Source: Flavobacterium hydatis
GTDB taxonomy: Bacteria > Bacteroidota > Bacteroidia > Flavobacteriales > Flavobacteriaceae
DNA length: 64,000 nucleotides
Assembly: GCF_000737695.1 (NCBI RefSeq)
Contig: NZ_JPRM01000001.1
Coordinates: forward strand, 124,001 to 188,000
Direction of reading: 5' to 3'
Shown here: positions 26,646-33,873 of the stretch, piece after piece
How positions within the stretch are numbered: the first letter of the stretch is position 1
Layout: every line of letters begins with the position of its first letter
Notes under the pieces: generated by a model
What the model saw: the letters and a program-made list of their open reading frames with translations, nothing else
What the model was told of the DNA's origin: nothing
The model's database searches: none
Position numbers and translations under genes: made by a program

Positions 26646-26942
26646 TTATTTTTTAATCCAGTTTCCAGTAGCGTCTGCAAAAAGATTTCCTACTTTATCT
26701 CCTACAGTAACATCTAGTTTATATTCTTTGTTTGCATTTACATATGCTTTATTAAGAACTGCATCTGGATACGCTTTTTTCAAAGCTGCTGTGATAGCTG
26801 CTGGCAATTCTTCGATTTTTACTTCAGTATATTCCTCTTGAACTGATGTAGTTTTAACATCTAAAACTGAAGTTGGTAAAGTTGTTGCAAATGAAGACAA
26901 ACTTCCTAATACGATTGCTGCTGATAAGATTAACTTTTTCAT
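26646..26942 (-). CDS. Secreted PepSY-like protein, copy 3
   Basis: The 98-residue protein has a signal peptide ending near SSFAT and the core LPAAITAALKKAYPDAVL, NKEYKLDVTVGDKVGNLF, ADATGNWIKK. It differs from copy 4 at only three residues by my alignment (Leu/Val, Ala/Pro, Asn/Thr), so this pair is a very recent duplication. It is the second gene in transcription order. The function is inferred only from the family. Confidence 0.88.
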   Translation of the reverse strand: MKKLILSAAIVLGSLSSFATTLPTSVLDVKTTSVQEEYTEVKIEELPAAITAALKKAYPDAVLNKAYVNANKEYKLDVTVGDKVGNLFADATGNWIKK

Positions 26943-26998
26943 AATGATATATTTTTAATGTTTTTATTTTATTTTGGGTTTATAGTTTCTAGATTGAA

Positions 26999-27295
26999 TT
27001 ATTTTTTAATCCAATTTCCTGTAGCATCTGCAAAAAGATTTCCTACTTTATCTCCTACAGTTACATCTAGTTTGTACTCTTTGTTTGCATTTACATATGC
27101 TTTAGTAAGTACTGCATCTGGATATGCTTTTTTCAAAGCTGCTGTAATTGGCGCTGGTACTTCTTCGATTTTTACTTCAGTATATTCCTCTTGAACTGAT
27201 GTTGTTTTAACATCTAAAACTGAAGTTGGTAAAGTTGTTGCAAATGAAGATAGACTTCCTAATACGATTGCGGCTGATAAGATTAACTTTTTCAT
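26999..27295 (-). CDS. Secreted PepSY-like protein, copy 4
   Basis: This is the first gene of the four-gene cluster. The 98-residue protein has the signal MKKLILSAAIVLGSLSSFAT and the core VPAPITAALKKAYPDAVL. It is nearly identical to copy 3. The promoter of the cluster should lie between its ATG and the accC terminator at 27505, a 210-base region that also holds the repeated AGTGTGTAAA sites at 27424-27485. Dose expansion by tandem duplication suggests that high amounts of this periplasmic protein are useful. Confidence 0.88.
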   Translation of the reverse strand: MKKLILSAAIVLGSLSSFATTLPTSVLDVKTTSVQEEYTEVKIEEVPAPITAALKKAYPDAVLTKAYVNANKEYKLDVTVGDKVGNLFADATGNWIKK

Positions 27296-27423
27296 AATAA
27301 TAGATTTTAAATTATTTGTGTTGTTTTACACTTCAGATAAAGAAATTATTATGCCGCAAAATTCAACAAATCACAAAACATAACAACATGTTGATTTTTA
27401 GCTATTTAAATAAAATAAATCAT

Positions 27424-27485
27424 GTTACACACAATCATAAAGTGTGTAAACTGGATAAAAAGTGTGTAAAAAGTACACACTTTTT
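27424..27485. promoter_or_regulatory. Repeated AGTGTGTAAA sites upstream of the PepSY-like cluster
   Basis: AGTGTGTAAA occurs at 27441-27450 and 27461-27470, exactly 20 bases apart. Inverted forms are GTTACACACA at 27424-27433 and ACACACTTTTT at 27475-27485; the last pairs with the second direct copy in an 11-bp hairpin. Located 130-190 bases before the first cluster gene, they are placed like activator sites for a sigma54-type regulator. Confidence 0.45.
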
Positions 27486-27504
27486 CATTAAGAAAAGGCG
27501 GAAA

Positions 27505-27538
27505 CAAAAAAAAGCCTCACATTGCTGTGAGGCTTTTA
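27505..27538 (-). terminator. Intrinsic terminator of the fabH-accB-accC operon
   Basis: GCCTCAC and GTGAGGC pair around ATTGCT. On the minus strand eight T residues follow. Confidence 0.88.
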
Positions 27539-27556
27539 GAATAATATAGTAAAGTT

Positions 27557-28903
27557 TTATTCTGGATCTTTCATTTTAAATGTGTCCATAAAAGCAGTTG
27601 TATAATCTCCTGCAATATAACGTGGATCATCCATTAATTGTCTATGGAAAGGAATTGTAGTTTTTACTCCTTCGATTACAAACTCATCCAAGGCTCTTCT
27701 CATTTTGCTAATTGCTTCTTCACGAGATTGTGCAGTAGTAATCAATTTAGCAATCATAGAATCGTAGTTTGGCGGAATGCTATATCCTGAATACACGTGA
27801 GTATCTAAACGTACACCGTGCCCTCCTGGCATATGAAGCGTAGTAATTTTTCCTGGCGAAGGACGAAAATCGTTATAAGGATCTTCAGCATTAATACGAC
27901 ATTCTATAGCGTGTAATTGTGGTAAATAATTTTTTCCTGAGATTGGAATTCCAGCTGCCACCATAATTTGCTCACGGATCAAGTCATAATCAATAACTTG
28001 TTCTGTAATTGGGTGCTCAACCTGAATACGTGTATTCATCTCCATGAAATAGAAATTTCTGTGTTTATCTACCAAAAATTCTACTGTTCCAGCTCCTTCA
28101 TACTTAATAAATTCAGCAGCTTTTACAGCAGCTTCACCCATTTTAGCACGCAAATCATCTGTCATGAATGGCGAAGGAGTTTCTTCAGTTAATTTCTGGT
28201 GACGACGTTGTACAGAACAATCTCTTTCAGAAAGGTGACATGCTTTACCATAAGCATCACCAACAATCTGAATTTCGATATGACGTGGTTCCTCGATTAA
28301 TTTCTCAAGGTACATTCCGTCATTACCAAAAGCTGCAAGTGATTCTTGACGTGCACTATCCCAAGCTTTTTGAAGTTCTTCAGGTTTCCAAACAGCTCTC
28401 ATACCTTTTCCACCACCACCGGCAGTAGCTTTAAGCATTACTGGATAACCAAATTCTTCAGCTAATTTTTGTGTTTGTTCAAATGATTCTAATAATCCAT
28501 CTGAACCTGGTACACAAGGAACTCCTGCTTCTTTCATTGTAGCTTTAGCAGAAGCTTTATCTCCCATTCTGTCAATCATTTCAGGAGCAGCACCAATAAA
28601 TTTGATTCCGTGTTCCTGACATATTTTAGAAAATTTAGAATTTTCAGAAAGAAATCCGTATCCCGGATGTATTGCATCTGCGTTAGTAATTTCTGCAGCA
28701 GCAATAATATTTGACATTTTCAAATACGATAAGTTACTCGGAGGAGGACCTATACAAACTGCTTCATCTGCAAATTTAACATGCAAACTTTCGGCATCGG
28801 CTGTAGAGTAAACTGCAACAGTCTTAATCCCCATTTCCTTACATGTACGAATTACACGAAGTGCAATTTCCCCTCTATTCGCAATTAATATTTTTTTAAA
28901 CAT
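27557..28903 (-). CDS. accC: Acetyl-CoA carboxylase, biotin carboxylase subunit
   Basis: The 448-residue protein is of standard length. It carries [18 protein letters not shown], the ATP-grasp glycine loop [43 protein letters not shown] and the C-terminal domain with [10 protein letters not shown]. It carboxylates biotin on AccB using bicarbonate and ATP in the first step of fatty-acid synthesis. It follows accB by 89 bases, a gap filled by a repeat of ATTAGAT words, and ends at a clear terminator. Confidence 0.97.
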   Translation of the reverse strand: MFKKILIANRGEIALRVIRTCKEMGIKTVAVYSTADAESLHVKFADEAVCIGPPPSNLSYLKMSNIIAAAEITNADAIHPGYGFLSENSKFSKICQEHGIKFIGAAPEMIDRMGDKASAKATMKEAGVPCVPGSDGLLESFEQTQKLAEEFGYPVMLKATAGGGGKGMRAVWKPEELQKAWDSARQESLAAFGNDGMYLEKLIEEPRHIEIQIVGDAYGKACHLSERDCSVQRRHQKLTEETPSPFMTDDLRAKMGEAAVKAAEFIKYEGAGTVEFLVDKHRNFYFMEMNTRIQVEHPITEQVIDYDLIREQIMVAAGIPISGKNYLPQLHAIECRINAEDPYNDFRPSPGKITTLHMPGGHGVRLDTHVYSGYSIPPNYDSMIAKLITTAQSREEAISKMRRALDEFVIEGVKTTIPFHRQLMDDPRYIAGDYTTAFMDTFKMKDPE

Positions 28904-28912
28904 CTTTTTAAA

Positions 28913-28990
28913 ATTAGATAATTAGATAATTAGATAGTTTGATCATTAGATTATAGAAAATTTCTACAATCCAAAATCTAAAATCTAAAT
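28913..28990. repeat. ATTAGAT word repeat between accB and accC
   Basis: ATTAGAT occurs at 28913, 28921 and 28929 (8-base steps) and again at 28945. Inverted ATCCAAA/ATCTAAA words run at 28969, 28976 and 28983 with 7-base steps. The arms can pair to a long imperfect hairpin inside the operon. Confidence 0.6.
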
Positions 28991-28992
28991 TT

Positions 28993-29472
28993 TTATGATG
29001 GATCTACTAAAAACAATGGTTGATCAAACTCAACTGGAGACATATCGTCTACTAAAATCTTAACAATTTTACCAGAAACTTCAGATTCAATTTCATTGAA
29101 TAATTTCATTGCTTCAATAACACAAAGTACATCTCCTTTTGCAATTGTTGAACCTACCTCTGCAAAAGCTGGTTTGTCTGGTGAAGGTTTTCTATAAAAA
29201 GTTCCAATAATTGGTGATTTTATAGTGATAAATTTAGAATTTTCAGCTGCTGCTGGAGCTTCTGTATTTGTTACTACCGGAATAGCTTGTGGCACTACAG
29301 CTTGTGGTAATGTAGCTTGAGTAGGTAATTGTTGTACATAAGTAGTCTCTGTTACATTCCCCTCTAAAGTAGTTCTAATGGTGATCTTAACATCATCCAT
29401 CTCCAATTTTACTTCAGCAACTCCCGAATTTGCTACAAATTTGATTAGGTTTTGAATTTCTTTTAAATCCAT
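28993..29472 (-). CDS. accB: Acetyl-CoA carboxylase biotin carboxyl carrier protein
   Basis: The 159-residue protein has an N-terminal dimerisation part (1-40), an Ala/Pro/Val-rich flexible linker (about 45-78, LPQAVVPQAIPVV) and the biotinyl domain with the carrier lysine Lys123 in VIEAMKLFNE. It carries carboxybiotin between AccC and the carboxyltransferase. It lies between fabH and accC in one operon. Confidence 0.96.
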   Translation of the reverse strand: MDLKEIQNLIKFVANSGVAEVKLEMDDVKITIRTTLEGNVTETTYVQQLPTQATLPQAVVPQAIPVVTNTEAPAAAENSKFITIKSPIIGTFYRKPSPDKPAFAEVGSTIAKGDVLCVIEAMKLFNEIESEVSGKIVKILVDDMSPVEFDQPLFLVDPS

Positions 29473-29494
29473 AATATTCGTTTTTAGTTTAAAT

Positions 29495-30493
29495 TTATTT
29501 TTTATCGTAAGCCCATTTTAGGTAAATAGATCCCCAAGTGAATCCACCTCCAAAAGCGGCAAAAATAATGTTATCTCCTTTTTTGAATAAATGCTCAAAA
29601 TCGCTAAGTACCAATGGTAATGTAGCCGATGTTGTATTTCCGTATCTTTCGATATTCATTAATACTTTTGAGTCTTCTAAGTCCATCCTGTGTGCAGTAG
29701 CATCAATGATACGCTTATTTGCCTGATGTGGCACTAACCAATTTACGTCTTGATTTGTTAAATTATTTCTCTTAAGAATTAATTCGCTTGCATCAGCCAT
29801 ATTGGTAACAGCATATTTAAATACAGTTTTCCCGTCTTGAATAATATTATGTTTATTATTTTGAACCGTTTCTAAAGTAGTTGGGGTTAATGACCCACCA
29901 GCTGATATTTTCAAGAAATCACGACCTACTCCATCACTACGCAAGTATTCGTCTTGTAAGCCTAAACCTTCGTAATTTGGTTCAAATAATACTGCTCCTG
30001 CTCCATCTCCAAAAATAATACAAGTTGATCTGTCTGTATAATCTACTATCGAAGACATTTTATCTGCCCCTATTAGTAATACTTTTTTATATCTTCCTGA
30101 TTGAATGTATGCTGCAGCTGTAGACATTCCGTAAAGGAAGCTAGAACAAGCTGCTTGTAAATCGTATGCGAATGCATTTGTTGCGCCAATTTCTGTTGCA
30201 ACATAAACTCCTGTAGAAGCTACTGGCATATCTGCTGTAGCGGTTGCCATTATTACCATATCAATCTCTAAAGGATCAATATTTGCTTTGGCTATTAAAT
30301 CTTGTGCTGCTTTTATAGCAAGGAATGAGGTTCCTTTATCAGTATCTTTAAGAATTCTTCTTTCTTTTATTCCGGTGCGGGTAGTAATCCATTCATCGTT
30401 GGTATCTACCATAGTTTCTAAGACTTTGTTTGAAAGTACAAAGTCTGGAACATAAGCTCCAACAGCGGTTATTGCGGCTGTGATTGTATTCAT
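29495..30493 (-). CDS. fabH: 3-oxoacyl-ACP synthase III
   Basis: I take the ATG at 30493 (MNTITAAITAVGAYVPD), three codons inside the longest frame, whose first codon is TTG; this gives 332 residues. The catalytic cysteine is Cys116 in LQAACSSFLYG, the histidine is in WLVPHQANKRI, and the asparagine is probably in RYGNTTSATLP. FGGGFTWGS closes the protein. It condenses acetyl-CoA with malonyl-ACP to start fatty-acid chains. A perfect 22-base palindrome lies 18 bases upstream of its ATG. A terminator separates it from rpmF, so it starts its own operon. Confidence 0.96.
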   Translation of the reverse strand: MNTITAAITAVGAYVPDFVLSNKVLETMVDTNDEWITTRTGIKERRILKDTDKGTSFLAIKAAQDLIAKANIDPLEIDMVIMATATADMPVASTGVYVATEIGATNAFAYDLQAACSSFLYGMSTAAAYIQSGRYKKVLLIGADKMSSIVDYTDRSTCIIFGDGAGAVLFEPNYEGLGLQDEYLRSDGVGRDFLKISAGGSLTPTTLETVQNNKHNIIQDGKTVFKYAVTNMADASELILKRNNLTNQDVNWLVPHQANKRIIDATAHRMDLEDSKVLMNIERYGNTTSATLPLVLSDFEHLFKKGDNIIFAAFGGGFTWGSIYLKWAYDKK

Positions 30494-30510
30494 TATATTC
30501 AATTATTTCC

Positions 30511-30532
30511 TTTCAAATACTAGTATTTGAAA
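30511..30532. promoter_or_regulatory. 22-bp perfect palindrome upstream of fabH
   Basis: Each half is TTTCAAATACT or its complement, with no mismatch and no spacer. It lies between the rpmF terminator and the fabH start, so it is well placed as an operator of the fabH-accB-accC operon. Confidence 0.55.
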
Positions 30533-30614
30533 AATTTTTAAAAGACTTGAAAATTACAAAAAAAATTCTAAACGTAATGTCTTAATTTTCTTAAATAACG
30601 AAAATTATTACTAA

Positions 30615-30644
30615 CAAAAAAAACTCTCACATAGTGAGAGTTCT
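30615..30644 (-). terminator. Intrinsic terminator after rpmF
   Basis: ACTCTCAC and GTGAGAGT pair around a three-base loop. On the minus strand a run of T residues follows. Confidence 0.85.
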
Positions 30645-30665
30645 AATATCATTTACAAAAATGTA

Positions 30666-30860
30666 TTAAGCAACAGCTACAGATTTATCTATAACAACTT
30701 GCCCTCTGTAGTACATTTTTCCTTCATGCCAGTAAGCTCTGTGGTATAAATGTGCTTCTCCAGTAATAGGACATGTAGCGATTTGAGCTACAGTAGCTTT
30801 ATAATGTGTTCTTCTCTTATCTCTTCTTGTTTTCGAGATTTTTCTCTTAGGATGTGCCAT
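30666..30860 (-). CDS. rpmF: 50S ribosomal protein L32
   Basis: The 64-residue basic protein starts [20 protein letters not shown], the conserved L32 opening, and contains [15 protein letters not shown]. Only one cysteine of the zinc form remains, so this is a zinc-independent type. The gene follows the yceD-like gene by 9 bases, the usual order, and is followed by a terminator. Confidence 0.97.
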   Translation of the reverse strand: MAHPKRKISKTRRDKRRTHYKATVAQIATCPITGEAHLYHRAYWHEGKMYYRGQVVIDKSVAVA

Positions 30861-30869
30861 TTTACTATA

Positions 30870-31412
30870 TTATTTATCCGTTAATAGTTTCTTTAATTTG
30901 TCCCAACGAGGGTCAATATCTTCTTCTTTTGTACTCTCTACTTTTTGTTCTTTTATAGTTAATTCATTTAGTTTATCTAAAGCTTCCGTTTTTAAACTTC
31001 CATCTTTAACTCCTGGATGAATTCTTTTTAGAGGAACCGAAAGTGCAATCATTTCATAGATATATTGTGCAATATCTATTTCGAATTCACCATAAGGCAG
31101 AATAAGCAATTCTTCATTGTCATTATTAAAAGCTTCTCCAAAACGCACTATCAACTTCATACTACCTTTTAAAGGTAAATCAAAATCTTCGCTTGTTAAG
31201 TCACATGGTACATTTACAGTACCTTTGTGTTTGAAACCCAACTCTAACATGTTGCTTTTCTTCTCTAAAACTACATTTACTTTGATATCAGAATTTTGAA
31301 ATTCTTCATACTCAAAGTTCTCAAAGAACACATTATTTATTTGATACTCAAAATGGTGTTTCCCTAACTTTAATCCTACGAAAGGAATTAAATATTCTTT
31401 TGTCTTGCTCAT
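30870..31412 (-). CDS. YceD/DUF177 family protein
   Basis: The 180-residue protein begins TKEYLIPFVGLKLGKHHFEY and contains the conserved block NVPCDLTSEDFDLPL, with a single cysteine where many members have a CxxC pair, and ends in an acidic DPRWDKLKKLL motif typical of DUF177. YceD is linked to 23S rRNA accumulation and its gene nearly always precedes rpmF, as here. A TATCTTTG promoter box is 57 bases upstream. Confidence 0.9.
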   Translation of the reverse strand: MSKTKEYLIPFVGLKLGKHHFEYQINNVFFENFEYEEFQNSDIKVNVVLEKKSNMLELGFKHKGTVNVPCDLTSEDFDLPLKGSMKLIVRFGEAFNNDNEELLILPYGEFEIDIAQYIYEMIALSVPLKRIHPGVKDGSLKTEALDKLNELTIKEQKVESTKEEDIDPRWDKLKKLLTDK

Positions 31413-31468
31413 TTCAACATCATTTTTCCTAATTCATATTCTAAACCATAGAAGTCTGAATCGGGGTG

Positions 31469-31476
31469 CAAAGATA
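31469..31476 (-). promoter_or_regulatory. -7 promoter box TATCTTTG for yceD-rpmF
   Basis: An exact TAnnTTTG match on the minus strand, 57 bases before the yceD-like gene. No -33 TTG is evident. Confidence 0.5.
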
Positions 31477-31519
31477 TAAAATTATTGTAAAACTAATAAT
31501 CTTATTCACCTTTTTTTGT

Positions 31520-32569
31520 TTATAACTGTTTTTCTTTTATTTTAAGAGGTTTTTTGCTAATCTCCTCATATTGATTACGAGAGCGAAATATGTCTATTGC
31601 TAAATAAACAGCCTCTTTAAATGAATTGTAATCCGCAACATCTTTTCCTGCAATATCATAAGCTGTACCGTGATCTGGTGAGGTTCTCACCTTGTTTAAA
31701 CCTGCAGTATAATTAACTCCTTTACCAAATGCCAACGTTTTAAAAGGAACCAATCCCTGATCATGATATGTTGCTACAATTGCATCATATTTCTCATATT
31801 GACCACTCCCAAAAAAACCATCTGCTGGAAAAGGTCCAAAAACCAATGTTCCTTTATCAAATATTTTCTTTAAAGCTGGTTTTAAAATCGCATCATCTTC
31901 TTTACCAATTACTCCTCCATCACCACAATGTGGATTAATTCCTAAAACAGCAATTTTCGGCTTATTGATACTAAAATCCTGAATCAGTGACTGCTTAATT
32001 GTTTGGATTTTACGCTCTATTAATTCCTCTGTAAGATGTGATGCAACCTCACTTAGCGGAATATGATCTGTTAACAAACCAACTCTTAGATTATCCTGAA
32101 CCATCATCATCAAAGCATTACCTTCTAACTCTTGATCCAAATAATCAGTATGTCCAGGAAATTTAAATGTTTCCGATTGAATATTATACTTATTAATAGG
32201 TGCCGTTACCAAAACATCTACCACCCCTTCTTTTAAAGCTTTAGTAGCAGCAACAAAAGATTTTATCGCATACTCCCCCACTTTATCATCATTAGTCCCC
32301 AGATTAATATCAATACCTTCTCTCCAAAGATTAAATACATTAATTTTCCCTGGCAAAATCTGATCTAATTTATCGATCCCATGCAACATTACTGATGACG
32401 TGAAATTCTTCTTGATAAAAGAAAGGATTTTTACATTTGCAAAAATAACTGGTGTGCATAGCTCAAGCATCCGAGAATCTTCGAATGTTTTAAGTACAAC
32501 TTCGCTTCCAATACCGTTTAAATCTCCTATTGAAATTCCAACGATTATATTTTCTGCATTTTTTATCAT
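31520..32569 (-). CDS. pdxA: 4-hydroxythreonine-4-phosphate dehydrogenase
   Basis: The 349-residue protein has the PdxA signature: GISIGDLNGIGSEVVLK at the N-terminus, TAPINKYNI and GHTDYLDQ, NPHCGDGG, and the metal- and substrate-binding YHDQGLVPFK with RTSPDHGTAYDIAG near the end. It oxidises 4-phosphohydroxy-L-threonine in the DXP-dependent pyridoxal-phosphate pathway. It is divergent from riboflavin synthase. A TAAATTTG box lies 33 bases before its start. Confidence 0.96.
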   Translation of the reverse strand: MIKNAENIIVGISIGDLNGIGSEVVLKTFEDSRMLELCTPVIFANVKILSFIKKNFTSSVMLHGIDKLDQILPGKINVFNLWREGIDINLGTNDDKVGEYAIKSFVAATKALKEGVVDVLVTAPINKYNIQSETFKFPGHTDYLDQELEGNALMMMVQDNLRVGLLTDHIPLSEVASHLTEELIERKIQTIKQSLIQDFSINKPKIAVLGINPHCGDGGVIGKEDDAILKPALKKIFDKGTLVFGPFPADGFFGSGQYEKYDAIVATYHDQGLVPFKTLAFGKGVNYTAGLNKVRTSPDHGTAYDIAGKDVADYNSFKEAVYLAIDIFRSRNQYEEISKKPLKIKEKQL

Positions 32570-32602
32570 GACCTCAGGTTATTTATTACTAATTTTGATG
32601 TG

Positions 32603-32610
32603 CAAATTTA
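32603..32610 (-). promoter_or_regulatory. -7 promoter box TAAATTTG for pdxA
   Basis: An exact TAnnTTTG match on the minus strand in the 58-base gap between divergent pdxA and the riboflavin synthase gene. Confidence 0.55.
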
Positions 32611-32627
32611 GTAAAATAAAATAAGAA

Positions 32628-33215
32628 ATGTTTACAGGAATCATAGAAACCCTTGGCAAAGTAACCGAAATAAGAAAAGACAGAGACAATCTTCATATAA
32701 CTGTAGATTCTACCATTACAAATGAACTTAAAATTGACCAAAGCGTATCCCACAATGGTATTTGCTTAACAGTTGTAAATATACAGGATTCACTTTACAC
32801 CGTTACAGCCATCGCCGAGACAATACAAAAAACAAATATTGGAGACTGGAAAACTGGCGACATCGTTAACCTAGAAAGAGGTATGAAACTTAGCGACCGT
32901 CTTGACGGACATATTGTACAAGGTCACGTAGACCAAACAGGGAATTGCATAGCAATAGAAGAAGCAAACGGAAGCTGGAACTACACTTTCGAGTACGACG
33001 AAAAACTAAGCAATATCACAATCGAAAAAGGATCAATTACCGTAAACGGAGTTAGCTTGACAGTTGTAAATTCTAAGAAAAATCAATTTAGCGTTTCCAT
33101 TATCCCTTATACTTTTGAGAATACTAATTTCAAAGATTTTAAAGTTGGAACTAAAATAAATTTAGAGTTTGATGTGATTGGAAAATACGTATCCAGATTA
33201 TACAAAAACAACTAA
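32628..33215 (+). CDS. ribE: Riboflavin synthase alpha subunit
   Basis: The 195-residue protein starts MFTGIIETLGKV and consists of two lumazine-binding repeats: SHNGICLTVV with DIVNLERGMKLSDRLDGHIV in the first, VNGVSLTVV with KINLEFDVIGKYV in the second, joined by GHVDQTG. It dismutates two molecules of 6,7-dimethyl-8-ribityllumazine to riboflavin. No FMN riboswitch is visible upstream, and the other rib genes are not in the window. Confidence 0.96.
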   Translation: MFTGIIETLGKVTEIRKDRDNLHITVDSTITNELKIDQSVSHNGICLTVVNIQDSLYTVTAIAETIQKTNIGDWKTGDIVNLERGMKLSDRLDGHIVQGHVDQTGNCIAIEEANGSWNYTFEYDEKLSNITIEKGSITVNGVSLTVVNSKKNQFSVSIIPYTFENTNFKDFKVGTKINLEFDVIGKYVSRLYKNN

Positions 33216-33233
33216 AAAATAAAAGCATTAAAA

Positions 33234-33268
33234 AAACAAAAAACTCCAGTTATGCTGGAGTTTTTTGT
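33234..33268. terminator. Bidirectional terminator between ribE and the PID-type gene
   Basis: AAAAAACTCCAG and CTGGAGTTTTTT pair around TTATG. On the minus strand the hairpin includes the last codons and the stop of the 33250 gene. Confidence 0.85.
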
Positions 33269-33465
33269 TTTAATTTATATTTATATATACTATAAATTCC
33301 GAATGATAATGCTCCTACAAGCAGCAATACTAGATTTTCATCAATAGGTACTGGTGGTAACGGTGGTCCTTTTCGGGGAGGGCTTGGTGGCGGACCCGCC
33401 AAAGCCGTAGCCATATTAAACAACAAGAAAAAAACCATTAAAAACTTACTTGAAATAATTTTCAT
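33250..33465 (-). CDS. Short exported protein with C-terminal sorting-like signal
   Basis: The 71-residue protein has a signal peptide (residues 5-23, ALAG), a proline-rich middle (PPPSPPRKGPPLPPVP), then PIDENLVLLLVGALSFGIYS as a hydrophobic helix and a basic tail (KYKLKQK). A Pro-Ile-Asp motif before a helix and a basic end is the layout of the PID-CTERM sorting signal that I recall from flavobacteria. Nearly the whole mature protein is the signal. The stop codon lies in the loop of the terminator shared with ribE. Confidence 0.7.
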   Translation of the reverse strand: MKIISSKFLMVFFLLFNMATALAGPPPSPPRKGPPLPPVPIDENLVLLLVGALSFGIYSIYKYKLKQKTPA

Positions 33466-33873
33466 ATAAAAATATTAGCTACCTGAGTTCAACACAATAA
33501 ATAAAGGAAATCTGTTTTTTTTTTATTAAATCCTGCAATGAAAAACTCAAAACAAAATTGCCGGACAAATGTATAAATTTAATAGAAAGTTGCAACACCT
33601 TAACAAAAAAAGCTTTAACAAATTCCAAAGACCAAAACAACTCACACCTTTAAAAACACACAACTTACTGAATACAAGCAAATTCTATTTTAAACACACA
33701 TATTCGCTGCAACACCTAATGCACTAAAAAACCTACATAAGGCACCGACAAAACACATCTTTAAATATCAAACTTCTAGCTCCACTTATCAAATTCAAAA
33801 GCATCTATAATATTTAAATAATTAAAAATCAATACATTACAGTTGTTTCAATTAGTTTTTACGTATTTTTATA
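33466..33873. other. Intergenic region before the P450 gene
   Basis: No gene or repeat is visible in these 408 bases, which are unusually rich in CA and AC runs on the plus strand. A promoter-like pair for the P450 gene lies at the end. Confidence 0.5.
33843..33871 (+). promoter_or_regulatory. Promoter TTG-N18-TATTTTTA for the P450 gene
   Basis: TTG at 33843 and TATTTTTA at 33864-33871 (one mismatch from TAnnTTTG) are 18 bases apart. The first ATG (33874) is only 2 bases downstream, so transcription would start inside or after it. Confidence 0.45.

Noticed and set aside
27296..27420. A sigma54 promoter for the PepSY-like cluster.
   Set aside because: I found no GG-N10-GC arrangement in the correct orientation.
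27439..27486. Repeated AGTGTGTAAA units considered as a CRISPR array.
   Set aside because: The units are 10 bp, only two direct copies exist and the spacing is 10 bp, far below repeat-spacer sizes.
32581..32627. An FMN riboswitch before the riboflavin synthase gene.
   Set aside because: Only 58 bases separate it from the divergent pdxA gene, too short for the RFN element, and no conserved RFN stems are seen.
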